Shown: positions 26,975 to 36,479, numbered from the stretch's first letter. The stretch is DNA of 64,000 nucleotides from Paenibacillus sp. JNUCC32 (GCF_014863545.1 NZ_CP062260.1:5977501-6041500), one strand, 5' to 3'. Numbers and translations are program-made. Notes: generated by a model from the letters alone, not told the origin.

Positions 26975-28000
26975 ATGAACAGAAGTGGAGTGCCGGAGCC
27001 GAGGATTGAGTATGCTCCCAAGCATTACATATGCAGGCGTGCGGGACAGCCGCTCGTGCTGGACGGCCGTGTGGATAAGGCATTCTGGGATGCGGCGGAA
27101 TGGACCGACGATTTCGTTGATATCGAAGGGGATCTTCGCCCGAAGCCGGCCAAACGGACCCGGGTTAAAATGCTGTGGGATGACGACTATTTTTATTTTG
27201 CCGCCGAGCTGATCGAGGATCAGATTTGGGCGACCTTGACGGAACGCGATTCGGTTATTTTCTATGATAATGACTTTGAAATATTCATTGATCCGGACGG
27301 GGACAGCCATCAATATTACGAATTCGAGATCAATGCACTGAATACGGTATGGGACCTGCTGCTGGTGAAACCGTACCGGGATGGCGGGCCGCCGGTTAAC
27401 GGCTGGGATATCAGCGGTCTCAAGACAGCGGTGTTTATCGATGGGGAGTTGAATCGGCCTGGCGCCGATAACCGGAAATGGAGCGTGGAGGTCGCGATTC
27501 CTTGGTCCAGTCTGAAGGAATGCGCCGAAGACGGCCGCCCGCCGTTGCCGGGCGAGTTCTGGCGCGTCAACTTCTCGCGCGTCGAATGGCAGACCGAAGT
27601 GCAAGACGGGGAGTATCGCAAGGTGATGAATCCGGAGACGGGCAAGCCTTTCCCGGAGGACAACTGGGTATGGTCGCCCATGGGCATCATCAATATGCAT
27701 TACCCGGAGCTGTGGGGTTATGTCGTATTCGCCGACGGCGAGGAGGGGCATCAAGCGTTCACGCTTCCGGAAGACGAGCGGATCAAATGGGAGCTGCGCA
27801 GGCTCTATTACCGGCAGCGTAATCACTATGAAGCCCACGGTGAATTTGCGCGGGAAATGAAAGAGCTCATGGGCGAGGATTCGTGGAGCATCCAACCCGT
27901 GATTGAAACGACCCGCAGCCTGTTCCAGATGAGCGCGCCTTCTTCCGACGGCACGGCTCTGATCTGCATTCGGGAAGACGGAAAGCTATGGAGGGAGTGA
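26975..28000 (+). CDS. carbohydrate-binding family 9-like protein
   Basis: This 341-residue protein is mostly a CBM9-like/DOMON-type beta-sandwich (about residues 20-245). It has LDGRVDKAFWDAAEWTDDFVD, the aromatic strand DDDYFYFAAEL, DNDFEIFIDPDGD, and WSVEVAIPWSSL. Proteins of this group bind sugars or heme-like ligands; those in glycan loci usually bind saccharides. A charged helical tail (about 265-310) precedes the end. There is no signal peptide, unusual for a binding module, so it probably works as a cytosolic accessory to the neighbouring enzymes. It starts 8 bp before the transglutaminase-like gene ends its spacing, indicating tight coupling. Confidence 0.8.
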   Translation: MNRSGVPEPRIEYAPKHYICRRAGQPLVLDGRVDKAFWDAAEWTDDFVDIEGDLRPKPAKRTRVKMLWDDDYFYFAAELIEDQIWATLTERDSVIFYDNDFEIFIDPDGDSHQYYEFEINALNTVWDLLLVKPYRDGGPPVNGWDISGLKTAVFIDGELNRPGADNRKWSVEVAIPWSSLKECAEDGRPPLPGEFWRVNFSRVEWQTEVQDGEYRKVMNPETGKPFPEDNWVWSPMGIINMHYPELWGYVVFADGEEGHQAFTLPEDERIKWELRRLYYRQRNHYEAHGEFAREMKELMGEDSWSIQPVIETTRSLFQMSAPSSDGTALICIREDGKLWRE

Positions 28001-28007
28001 GCGGAGG

Positions 28008-30626
28008 ATGACCAGCCAAACCATGGTGTTCTCGCTGGATTCGCAAACGCTGGAGCGGATCGAGCAGAAGTTTCAGGAGAAAATCGTTTTTGCGGAGGCC
28101 CGCAAGGATCAGCTGTTTCACGTATTTGAGCAGGAACTGACGGAAGAAGAGACTTGGGCCTTGAAATATTTGTTTGCTTACATGCCGGTGAACGACTTGG
28201 CCGACTACGATGGTGCATTGTTCTTAAGCCATGTGCGCCAAGCCTTGGACATCCGTAAGCGCGTGCCTTGGGGCGAGCGTGTGCCGGATCATCTGTTCCT
28301 GCATTTTGTGCTTCCATATCGGGTCAATACGGAAAATATTGAGGATTTCCGCGGTATCCTTTACAACGAGCTGGCCGAACGGACCGCGCGGTTATCGATG
28401 GCAGACGCCATTCTGGAGACCAACTACTGGTGTCATGAGAAGGCCACCTACATCGGCAGCGATCTGCGGACGATTTCGCCGCTGACGATGATCCGGAATG
28501 CGCGCGGACGCTGCGGCGAGGAGTCTACGCTGGCGGTGGCCGCGCTGCGAAGCATCGGCATTCCCGCGCGTCAGGTGTATACGCCGCGCTGGGCCCATTG
28601 CGACAGCAATCATGCCTGGGTGGAAGCATGGGCGGACGGCCAGTGGTATTACATCGGGGCATGCGAACCGGAAGCCCGGTTGAACCAAGGGTGGTTCAGT
28701 CCGCCGGCGCGCAGGGCCATGCTGATCAATACGCGAATTTTTGCCGATTACCCGGGGCCGGAGGATATTACCCTGAATGAGAAGGGATTTACGGAAATCA
28801 ATTTGCTGGAGAACTATGCGCCGGCTCGCACCCTTGACGTGATCGTGAGGAACGAGCGGGGAGAGCCCGTATCCGGTGCAAGCGTCCGGTTTGAGCTGTA
28901 CAATATGGCCGAATTTTATCCCATTGCCGAGATCAGGACGGATGAACGGGGAGTGGCCTCCTTTAAGACGGGTTATGGCGATCTCTTGATTCGAGCGGTC
29001 AGCGAAGGCAAGTGGAGCGAAATCTTATATAAGGCCCACGATAACGAACGTATTGAGCTTGTGCTTGCTTCATCCGAACAGCCGGCAGGAATCGTGGATT
29101 TCGATATGGTTCCTCCGCCCGAAGGAGAAGGAGATGCCGCGTCGGCGCTGCCGGAAGAGATGATCCGGGCTCATAATCGCCGTCTGGAGGAAGGGTCAAA
29201 GATCCGGACCGACTACGAGGGGACATTCCTGAGCGAGGAAAAGGCATTCGCGGTGGCCAAGACGCTAGGGCTTCCACCCGAACGGGTGTGGGACGTTCTG
29301 CAAAAGGCCAGGGGTAACAGCCGCGAAATCGCCGCTTTCCTGGAGGAGCGATCGGGCGAATATGGCGAGTGGCCGCTGCGGCTGCTGGAGTCGCTGAACG
29401 AAAAGGATTTGATTGATACCTTCCGGCAAACGCTGGATGATCATCTGATGGGCGCGGTCTCCCGGCGCGGATCGTGGGATGAGGATACTTTCGTGAAGTA
29501 CATCCTGTGCCCGCGGGTCTCTTATGAAATGCTGGTTCCGTATCGACGCGTATTCAACCATGCCTTTACGGCCGTGGAGGCAGAAGCGTTTAGGGAAAAT
29601 CCATCGAAGCTTGCCGGTCATTTGGATCAAGGCTATGCGTATCATGAAGATCTTCCCAACTTGAAGGGCAAGGGGAATCCGGCCGGCACGTACAGCCTGA
29701 TGAAGGGAGACCAGCAGTCGCTGGATATCCTGTTCGTGGCGGTATGCCGCAGTCTGGGAATTCCTGCCCGGCTGCATCCGAGCGAGCAGAAGCCGCAGTA
29801 CCTAGGTGATGGCGGTTGGGAAGATGCCGTATTCCGTCTGGCTTCCCATCGGAACCAGGAGGGATCGAGCTGGGGGATGCTGCAGCTCCTCAGGGATACG
29901 GAGGTTTCGAAGGACGTGCCAGCCGCATCCTATGCCGAGAATTTTACCTTCGCCCGCTTGGAAGATGGCGTGTACAAGACGCTGGTATACCCTTATGGCA
30001 TGACCGATGTTTACGATGGTCCGTATGAGGTGGAGCCGGGTTCTTACCGCTTGACTTCGGGCGTCCGGCTGAAGGACGGAACGGTAAGCGTGCGCTTCAC
30101 GTACTTTACCGTGCGAGCGGATGATACCGTAGCGGTAGCGCTGACGTATCGGGAAACGGCGGTCGACATTCCCGTGCTGGGCAAGCTCGAGACGGGCGGC
30201 GTTTTGACCCGGCTGGATGGAGCCGGGGCCGTTCTGAAGGGGCTGTTGGGATCAGAGGGAGCCATCGCTGCCTGGATCGAACCGGAGCGGGAGCCGACCA
30301 AGCATCTGCTTCGCGAGCTGAGCGAGCTGGCTGAGCCGCTCGACAAGCTGGGATTGCCGATTGTGCTGGCAATCGGAGATGCGGAATGGACGGCTTCCTT
30401 TGATCCGGCCGGCTATCCCAAGCTGCCGGCGCGCACGGTATTCGTGCGGGATTCCGGTTATGCTTCCTTATCGGGCTTCATCCCGGATCCTGCCGCGCAT
30501 GAAGCCGGTTACCCTCATTTGTTCGTCCTGGACGGCCAGGACCAGATCCGTTATGCGGCTTCGGGATACAAGATCGGCACCGGGAAAGAAGCGCTGCAAA
30601 TTGCAGCCGCGATATCACAACCCTAG
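28008..30626 (+). CDS. large cytosolic protein with duplicated transglutaminase-like modules
   Basis: This 872-residue protein has a helical N-terminal part (1-80), then a transglutaminase/PNGase-fold module (about 95-235). That module shows C169 in GRCGEES and H202 in NHAWVEAW, with an acidic partner probably near E220-E222 where an Asp is usual. A beta-sandwich follows (about 272-355, LDVIVRNERGEPVSGASV). A second transglutaminase-like module (about 490-620) repeats RSLGIPAR but has Q569 in place of the Cys and no matching His, so it looks inactive. Then come a beta-rich part (630-750) and a thioredoxin-like C-terminus without CXXC (about 765-872, HLFVLDGQDQIRYAASGYKIG). No signal peptide. 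Activity could be amide hydrolysis, including glycan-Asn, but this is not shown. Confidence 0.8.
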   Translation: MTSQTMVFSLDSQTLERIEQKFQEKIVFAEARKDQLFHVFEQELTEEETWALKYLFAYMPVNDLADYDGALFLSHVRQALDIRKRVPWGERVPDHLFLHFVLPYRVNTENIEDFRGILYNELAERTARLSMADAILETNYWCHEKATYIGSDLRTISPLTMIRNARGRCGEESTLAVAALRSIGIPARQVYTPRWAHCDSNHAWVEAWADGQWYYIGACEPEARLNQGWFSPPARRAMLINTRIFADYPGPEDITLNEKGFTEINLLENYAPARTLDVIVRNERGEPVSGASVRFELYNMAEFYPIAEIRTDERGVASFKTGYGDLLIRAVSEGKWSEILYKAHDNERIELVLASSEQPAGIVDFDMVPPPEGEGDAASALPEEMIRAHNRRLEEGSKIRTDYEGTFLSEEKAFAVAKTLGLPPERVWDVLQKARGNSREIAAFLEERSGEYGEWPLRLLESLNEKDLIDTFRQTLDDHLMGAVSRRGSWDEDTFVKYILCPRVSYEMLVPYRRVFNHAFTAVEAEAFRENPSKLAGHLDQGYAYHEDLPNLKGKGNPAGTYSLMKGDQQSLDILFVAVCRSLGIPARLHPSEQKPQYLGDGGWEDAVFRLASHRNQEGSSWGMLQLLRDTEVSKDVPAASYAENFTFARLEDGVYKTLVYPYGMTDVYDGPYEVEPGSYRLTSGVRLKDGTVSVRFTYFTVRADDTVAVALTYRETAVDIPVLGKLETGGVLTRLDGAGAVLKGLLGSEGAIAAWIEPEREPTKHLLRELSELAEPLDKLGLPIVLAIGDAEWTASFDPAGYPKLPARTVFVRDSGYASLSGFIPDPAAHEAGYPHLFVLDGQDQIRYAASGYKIGTGKEALQIAAAISQP

Positions 30627-30647
30627 AATGGATCGGAGTGAAGTGTA

Positions 30648-31694
30648 ATGACGAAGTACATTGCGGCGGGATACGCCGTCGATTCGGCTCTTCCCGACAT
30701 GACGCATGAGGATTTGACGAAATTGACGCATCTGAACGTGGCCTTCGGCCATGTCAAGAACGATGAGATCACGACCGAGCATCTGAAGAATGGCGAGGTT
30801 GTCCGGAACATCAAACGGGATCACCCCGGTCTTACGGTGCTGCTGTCCGTTGGCGGCTGGAGTGCGGGCGGTTTCTCGGAAGCTGCCTCAACTGAAGGGG
30901 GAAGGGGCCGCATGGCCGCATCCGCCATACGGGTGCTGGAGGAATACCCTTTTGACGGGATCGATCTGGACTGGGAATATCCTTGCTACGGGGAGGCCGG
31001 CATAGCGTCAAGTCCGGACGATAAACGGAATTTTACCCTTCTGCTCAAGACGATCCGGGAGGCTCTTGATGCCAAGGGCTCGCAAGACGGGCGTCACTAC
31101 CTGCTTACGATAGCTGCGGGGGCCGACCAGTACTATGTAGACGGCACGGAGATGGCGGAGGTGCAGAAGTATCTGGATTTTGTCCAGTTGATGACCTATG
31201 ACATGCGCGGCGGGTTTCAGATCCTGACCGGACATCATACGAATCTGTACACGCCCACCGGCGATCTGTTCCGAATCAGCACGGATGCTTCCGTGAGCCT
31301 GTTCGTCCAAGCCGGCGTCCCGAAGGAGAAGATCGTCATCGGTGCCGCATTTTATTCGCGCGTATGGAATGAAGTGCCGGACCGGAACAACGGCCTTCAC
31401 CAAATGGCCGGCAGCACTGGCGGTTATGGTCCGGCTTTCGCGGAGCTGGCTGCCGAGTACATCAACAAGAACGGCTACATCCGTTATTGGGATGAGGAGG
31501 CTTGTGCGCCGTATCTGTTTAACGGCTCCGGCCTGATTTCTTATGACGATGAGGAATCGATTCGGTGCAAATGCCAATACGTGAAGGAGCAAGGCTTGGC
31601 CGGGATCATGTTCTGGGAATACGGATGCGACCCGACCCGTCGCCTGCTGACGGCCATGCATCAAGGACTTCAGAGCATCCCGGCCGGGAAATAG
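30648..31694 (+). CDS. cytosolic GH18 glycoside hydrolase (operon copy)
   Basis: This 348-residue GH18 enzyme has the DGIDLDWE motif (D103, D106, D108, E110), LLSVGGW and LMTYDMRGGF. It is a close paralog of the enzyme at 19021-20055, colinear along its whole length. No signal peptide or binding module. It starts 21 bp after the transglutaminase-like gene with GATCGGAGTG ahead of the ATG, and is the last operon gene before a strong terminator. With the two fucosidases it indicates a substrate containing both fucose and beta-linked GlcNAc. Confidence 0.9.
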   Translation: MTKYIAAGYAVDSALPDMTHEDLTKLTHLNVAFGHVKNDEITTEHLKNGEVVRNIKRDHPGLTVLLSVGGWSAGGFSEAASTEGGRGRMAASAIRVLEEYPFDGIDLDWEYPCYGEAGIASSPDDKRNFTLLLKTIREALDAKGSQDGRHYLLTIAAGADQYYVDGTEMAEVQKYLDFVQLMTYDMRGGFQILTGHHTNLYTPTGDLFRISTDASVSLFVQAGVPKEKIVIGAAFYSRVWNEVPDRNNGLHQMAGSTGGYGPAFAELAAEYINKNGYIRYWDEEACAPYLFNGSGLISYDDEESIRCKCQYVKEQGLAGIMFWEYGCDPTRRLLTAMHQGLQSIPAGK

Positions 31695-31744
31695 AAGATG
31701 CCGGCGCGGCGCGACGGCTGGCTGATAACGCCTTAAAACATACG

Positions 31745-31784
31745 AAAACCTCCCTTGGACCCTAGGGCCCAAGGGAGGTTTTCA
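31745..31784. terminator. bidirectional terminator between operon and AraC regulator
   Basis: A perfect 14-bp stem AAAACCTCCCTTGG/CCAAGGGAGGTTTT with a 10-base loop lies between converging genes. Confidence 0.9.
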
Positions 31785-31801
31785 TTTATCCGGCGAAACC
31801 G

Positions 31802-34099
31802 TTACCCGATGCACTCCTCGTCGTCATCGTCCGTGGAATCGGCGGCGTTGGGACTGTGCATTTTGCGGTATTGGCCCGGCGTGTAACCCGTCTCTTTCTT
31901 GAATTTCCGGATGAAGTTCGGTGTATCCAGGTAACCGACCCGCGTAATGATATCCTTTAACGGGTCGGATGTGTGGAGCAGCTGCCGGATGACCTCGTCC
32001 ATCCGCTTCTGCCAGATGTACTGCGTAAAGTTCATGCCGATCTTCTCTTTGAAGGAGCGGCTGAAATACGACGAGGAGATGGAGAACTTGGACGAAATCG
32101 TGCCGAGACTCAGGTCATAATCCGTGAAATTGGCATCGATGTAGGCGACGATTTCGTCCATCAGGGAGCTTTCTTCCGTCTCGCTCTTCGCCTCGACATG
32201 GGCGCAGATTTCGGCGGCAAGGCCTGCCAGCTTCTTCTCCAAATCCTCCAGCGAGTCATAGGAAGTAACGCGCGGCAGCTGATTAACCACATGATGGATG
32301 CCCAGCTCCGAAGCCGTCTTCAGCATCGTGTTCAGGATATCAAAGCATATGCAGCGCAGGAGCGGTACGGACGGCATTTCCGCCTTCAGGTTATTCAATG
32401 CGGTGGATACCATCTGAACCGCCACGTCGTAGCTGCCCTGCTTCAAGCTTTGTACCAGTTTCAGCAGCACATCCTTAGGGACCCAGAAGGAGGAATCCTG
32501 CGCACCGGAGCCCGAAAGAGCGTTAAAGAAGGTGCTGCTCCCCTGTCCATGCAGCATGGATGCTTCCAGCGCGGTCGTTGCCTCGATGAAGGACTGATTC
32601 AGCTGTTCCGGATAGCTGTAGCGGTTGCCTACCCCGATCGCGGGAGAGACGCCCGTGTGCTCGGCCGCGATCGATTGCAGCGCCAGGGCGATGGGCTCCA
32701 TGCGAGCGTTAAGGCTCGCTTCATGGCCGGTTTCCGCATCGAATCCGACGATGAGGGCCAGCTGATCGGGCTGCGGCAGCTCCACGCCATAAGCATAGGC
32801 GGAAAAAGCGGTCAGCTCCACATCGTTCATCAGCTGCATGACAGGCCGCCGTTCCGGATTGTCGCCGATGGGAAGGGCATGCGACTCCCAGCCCATGGTC
32901 ACGACAAAATAGTGGGATCGGCTGAAGCGGATGCCTAGCTTCTCCGTATACTCGGCGGGGAATTCCCCGGTATGGCCGTGCTTCAGCAGCATGAGCAGTA
33001 TATGATTTCGGGCATAGGGCTCTTGAAGGTCGACGCGCTGGCTGTAATCATGCAGCGTCTTTTTGATCCATTCCAGCTCGTTGCTGGGGGTGGACGGTTC
33101 GGGATCATTCTTCAAGCGAATGAACTCCATCAAATCCGAAATCGGATGGTATTGCCGGCGGGCCAGCATGATCGCCAGAATGGTGCCCATCATCACCACG
33201 AAGGAGAATACCAGAACGATAAAAGTGCGAATATGCACGATACGGCCGAAAAATTGGTTGCTTGGCATCGCGGTGACATAAGTCCAGCCCGTGTCCGATT
33301 TGACGGATACAACCGAATGGGGCTCTTGGTTCAACGAAAGGCTGTGCGTTCCCGGCTCAAGCGAGAACAGCGCGTTGACCTCCTGCTCGGTAATGGTCTC
33401 GCCTTTGTAATTGGCGGCCAGCACTTGTCCGTAATTATCGAAAATATAAGTCATCCCATGATAATCGCTGAGGATGGAGTCGATCAATCCCGTCAGATTC
33501 GATTCGTGGATGAAATACATGACGGTGCCGTGAGCCGGCGTATTGTTGGGTGCGATCGGCACAAGGTATGCCAGCATGGAATTCTGGGTTTTGGTCCCTT
33601 GCACGACTTGTTCCGCCGGACGCATGGTCGGGATCTGGACGGAGTTTAAATCCCGGACCATCTCCGTTTCGTTCCAGCTGTTGAATTTGTAGCGGTCGGT
33701 AAAAACGTTCAGGTTCTCAAAGCCTTGGGACGAGTAAATGCTGTTATCTCCGCGGAAGAAGAGGAACAGTTCATCGATGATGGAACTGGTCGCTTTGTAT
33801 TTGACCAAGGCCCCGATGGATTCCCGGCTGTAGTACGGATGGTGGGTCCAATAGCGGGTCAGCTGCTCGTCGTAGGCAATTCGAAACGCGATGTCCTGCA
33901 GTTCCTTCATGCGCTCGTCGATGACGGTTTTGGCCTGGGTCAGCTGATTGACGTTGGTCTGCTCGATCTCGGAACGGAGCGTATCCACGGCATTGTGGTA
34001 AATGATGATGGTTAATATAACAAGAGGTATCAGGAAAATGGATATGTAGGACAGTGTGTATTTAAGCAGAAGCTTGGACTTGAAGTGATTCCATTTCAT
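31802..34099 (-). CDS. membrane-anchored AraC-family regulator
   Basis: This 765-residue regulator has a first membrane helix (about 13-34, ISIFLIPLVILTIIIY), an extracytoplasmic sensor region (about 40-290), a second helix (about 293-315, VLVFSFVVMMGTILAIMLA), a cytoplasmic middle domain, and a C-terminal AraC double helix-turn-helix (about 655-750, with SISSSYFSRSFKEKIG and VGYLDTPNFIRKFKKETGYTPGQYRK). Such YesM/YtdP-like one-component sensors commonly regulate adjacent sugar ABC loci. The gene converges on the fucosidase operon, making it the likely activator. ATG 34099 follows GGGAGG. Its own control region carries a cre-like palindrome and a dispersed repeat. Confidence 0.9.
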   Translation of the reverse strand: MKWNHFKSKLLLKYTLSYISIFLIPLVILTIIIYHNAVDTLRSEIEQTNVNQLTQAKTVIDERMKELQDIAFRIAYDEQLTRYWTHHPYYSRESIGALVKYKATSSIIDELFLFFRGDNSIYSSQGFENLNVFTDRYKFNSWNETEMVRDLNSVQIPTMRPAEQVVQGTKTQNSMLAYLVPIAPNNTPAHGTVMYFIHESNLTGLIDSILSDYHGMTYIFDNYGQVLAANYKGETITEQEVNALFSLEPGTHSLSLNQEPHSVVSVKSDTGWTYVTAMPSNQFFGRIVHIRTFIVLVFSFVVMMGTILAIMLARRQYHPISDLMEFIRLKNDPEPSTPSNELEWIKKTLHDYSQRVDLQEPYARNHILLMLLKHGHTGEFPAEYTEKLGIRFSRSHYFVVTMGWESHALPIGDNPERRPVMQLMNDVELTAFSAYAYGVELPQPDQLALIVGFDAETGHEASLNARMEPIALALQSIAAEHTGVSPAIGVGNRYSYPEQLNQSFIEATTALEASMLHGQGSSTFFNALSGSGAQDSSFWVPKDVLLKLVQSLKQGSYDVAVQMVSTALNNLKAEMPSVPLLRCICFDILNTMLKTASELGIHHVVNQLPRVTSYDSLEDLEKKLAGLAAEICAHVEAKSETEESSLMDEIVAYIDANFTDYDLSLGTISSKFSISSSYFSRSFKEKIGMNFTQYIWQKRMDEVIRQLLHTSDPLKDIITRVGYLDTPNFIRKFKKETGYTPGQYRKMHSPNAADSTDDDDEECIG

Positions 34100-34163
34100 A
34101 TCTGCAACCTCCCGGTATTTTAAGATTATGGAATGATAAGTTTACAGCAAAGCTGAACCATTC

Positions 34164-34230
34164 GATAATCGCAAGAAAATCTCCTCTGGGCATAAGTCTA
34201 TCATCTGCGAAGGTGCGTCGATAGACGTTT
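34164..34230 (+). repeat. dispersed intergenic repeat, copy A
   Basis: This segment shares AATCGCAAGAAAA, ATCATCTGCGAA, GTGCGTCGAT and GACGTTT in the same order as copies B and C near 40.5-40.7 kb. It contains the hairpin CGTC-GATA-GACG. The surrounding 34100-34538 region holds no gene; besides this repeat it has the palindrome at 34247-34260 and AT-rich sequence. Confidence 0.6.
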
Positions 34231-34246
34231 GATCTTTTCTATTGTC

Positions 34247-34260
34247 TGATAGCGCTATCA
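34247..34260. promoter_or_regulatory. cre-like palindrome upstream of AraC regulator
   Basis: TGATAGCGCTATCA is a perfect 14-base palindrome and differs from the cre consensus at one defined position (the fourth base). It lies about 150 bp ahead of the regulator's start codon on the minus strand. Confidence 0.5.
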
Positions 34261-34481
34261 TAAATAAGGGCAAGGCTGTAGCTTTCACGATTAGCCGCCG
34301 GATGTTCCTAATGAAAATACTAGGAGAACTTGACTAATAAATCAATGGATCATGATTAAAATTAATTGGAAACATGCAAAATTTCAAAATCGCGATGTAA
34401 ATAACGAAGGTAATGGGTGCTTATAGGCCGTTCGCCGGGCTTCTATGGAAGCGCATGTCATATCATTGCATACGCTGCTTG

Positions 34482-34510
34482 AAAAAACCGGAGCCGCTGC
34501 GGCTCCGGTT
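34482..34510 (-). terminator. terminator of amidase gene
   Basis: AACCGGAGCCG/CGGCTCCGGTT, an 11-bp perfect stem with a 3-base loop, is followed by six Ts on the minus strand. Confidence 0.88.
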
Positions 34511-34538
34511 GATTTGGACTAGGCTGATCAGGCAGGTA

Positions 34539-36116
34539 TTAAGGCTTGGCGACAAGCGTTGGAGCGACGCGATGCTTCGTTGCCTGCTCGTAGTCGTAGG
34601 CCATGCCGAGCAAGTCGGCTTCGCTCCACATTTTGCCGACAAAGGCGATGGAGAACGGAGAACCGCTCTTATAATATCCGGCCGGCACCGTGACGAGAGG
34701 AACGCCCGCGATGTTGATCTCGGGAACGGTAGTGTCGGCGATTTTGTCCTCGCTGTGAAGCAGCGGCGTTTCCTTATACATCTGAGGGAAGACGAGTGCA
34801 TCCAGCTTGTGTTGATCCAGCACGTCGTTAAAAATATGGAGATACTTCGTTCGGATTTCCGTGAATGTTGAGAGATCAGGGACGGAGCCGGGAATTTTCA
34901 AGGCTTCCGGGTACCTGGCGAGCGCCGATGGGGTCTCGCCCGTCTTCTCGATCAGTTCATCCACCGACTGAATGGCGGCATTCGGACCCAGGCGCTTCAG
35001 ATACTGCTCCATATCGTACACGATCGATTCAATGCCGATGGAGCCTGCCGATTTGGCGAATTCGGCGAATTCCGTATCGGCGAACGGATCGGTAACCACG
35101 ATGGCTCCCTGGCTCTCCAGTTCCTTCACGGCCCGGTCATATAGTTTCTGGGTCTCCGCCGTCAGCTCTTCGCCAAGCCACCCCGGGCCATAGAGACCGA
35201 TGCGTTTGTTCTTGAGGGCCAACGGATTCAGCTTGGAGGTGTAGCCTTTCTTGGGAATGTTGCCGATCGATGCAACGGTCTTGGCATCCTCGGCCGTGTA
35301 GCCTGCGATGACGTCCAGCATGACGGCGGCGTCGTGAACCGTGCGGGCATGCGGGCCGACAACGTCTCTGGTGCTTCCGGCGAGAGGCACGACCCCGGCA
35401 TTCGGCACCAATCCGAAGGTTGGTTTGATGCCGACCAGCGCTTGGGCCGCCGCCGGATTCTGGATCGATCCGCCGGTTTCTTCGGCAATGCCGAGCACGG
35501 CAAAGTTGCCCGATATGGACATCGCCGTGCCGGAGCTGCTGGCGCCCGGGACCAGCTTCCGGTCGATGGCGTTATAGGTGTCGCCGGCCCAGCTGGAGCT
35601 GGCGCGCGTACCGTCGGAGCTGAATGCCGGGATATTGGTCTTGCCCAGTATAATGGCGCCGGCCGCCTTCAAGCGGGCAACGACGGGGGCGTCCTTCTCC
35701 GGGATCAGCTCGATTCCGCCGAGCTCTTTGCTGAGCGGGGCCCAGCCGAAGGTGGACGGGAAGCCGGCGACGTCGACGGCTTCCTTGATGACAATCGGGA
35801 CACCTGCAAGGGGGCCGAGCTTCTCGCCGGCCGCTCGGCGCCGGTCAACCTCGCGGGCTTCCTGAAGCGCGCCCGCATTCATCATGGTGAACGCATTGTA
35901 ATTGGATTCATAGATGCCGATCCGGTCGAGGTAGGCCTTCACAACCTCTTCGGTTTTGAACGTTCCTTCCGCGTAACCCTTCTCAAGCTCCTTCAATGTA
36001 ATTTCCTCATAGGGAAACCGTTCAGCTGCCGCAGCGGTTATGCTGTTCATGGCCAACCCAAGCAGGAGTGCCATGGACAACACGCGTTTGAATATCTTGG
36101 TTTGTTTTTTCATCAT
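34539..36116 (-). CDS. secreted amidase-signature enzyme
   Basis: This 525-residue amidase-signature enzyme has a signal peptide (basic start, hydrophobic MALLLGLAMNSITA, cleavage near AAAA-ER at about residue 31). The Ser-cisSer-Lys triad appears as K111 (VIVIKEAVD region), S193 in GASSSGTAMS, and S217 in ETGGSIQNPAA. The family hydrolyses amides, including peptide amides and amino-acid amides; the exact substrate is unknown. It is probably extracellular. ATG 36116 is followed by a second ATG in frame. It stands alone between terminators. Confidence 0.88.
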   Translation of the reverse strand: MMKKQTKIFKRVLSMALLLGLAMNSITAAAAERFPYEEITLKELEKGYAEGTFKTEEVVKAYLDRIGIYESNYNAFTMMNAGALQEAREVDRRRAAGEKLGPLAGVPIVIKEAVDVAGFPSTFGWAPLSKELGGIELIPEKDAPVVARLKAAGAIILGKTNIPAFSSDGTRASSSWAGDTYNAIDRKLVPGASSSGTAMSISGNFAVLGIAEETGGSIQNPAAAQALVGIKPTFGLVPNAGVVPLAGSTRDVVGPHARTVHDAAVMLDVIAGYTAEDAKTVASIGNIPKKGYTSKLNPLALKNKRIGLYGPGWLGEELTAETQKLYDRAVKELESQGAIVVTDPFADTEFAEFAKSAGSIGIESIVYDMEQYLKRLGPNAAIQSVDELIEKTGETPSALARYPEALKIPGSVPDLSTFTEIRTKYLHIFNDVLDQHKLDALVFPQMYKETPLLHSEDKIADTTVPEINIAGVPLVTVPAGYYKSGSPFSIAFVGKMWSEADLLGMAYDYEQATKHRVAPTLVAKP

Positions 36117-36479
36117 TCATCATTTCCCCCATTCGTCGTTTTTTCGCATCTCCCATGCGATCTTAGAGACTATCAAGGAACTGAACTGCAATAATGTAAG
36201 TATTTATAACATAAATATGACAATCTCTAAGTGATTTAGAACATTTCACCTCCTGATTCATAACGTTTTAATGACAAATTGGTGTTGGATTCTTTGATAA
36301 TTAGTAAAGTTAATGGTTTTTTTTGAAAGTGTCAATCATTTTATGAGATTTCGATAAAAAATAATGTAATATAATCTTACACAAAATAGAACCCGTGTTC
36401 ACGACAACCTGCTTGCTTAGGCTGTCTGGTCACGGGTTCTTGAAGGTTCCGTCCAACTTCGGGGGAAACGGACGTGGAA
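36117..36479. other. AT-rich intergenic region
   Basis: No gene is seen here. It holds the upstream region of the amidase gene and, at 36388-36440, the terminator of the tat operon. On the minus strand a TTGACA hexamer (about 36331-36336) is a possible -35 element for the amidase but no good -10 box follows at 17 bp. Confidence 0.5.
36388..36440 (-). terminator. terminator of phoX-tatA-tatC operon
   Basis: AGAACCCGTG and CACGGGTTCT form the outer stem and ACAGCCT/AGGTTGT an inner one, with a T-rich run beyond on the minus strand. Confidence 0.7.
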
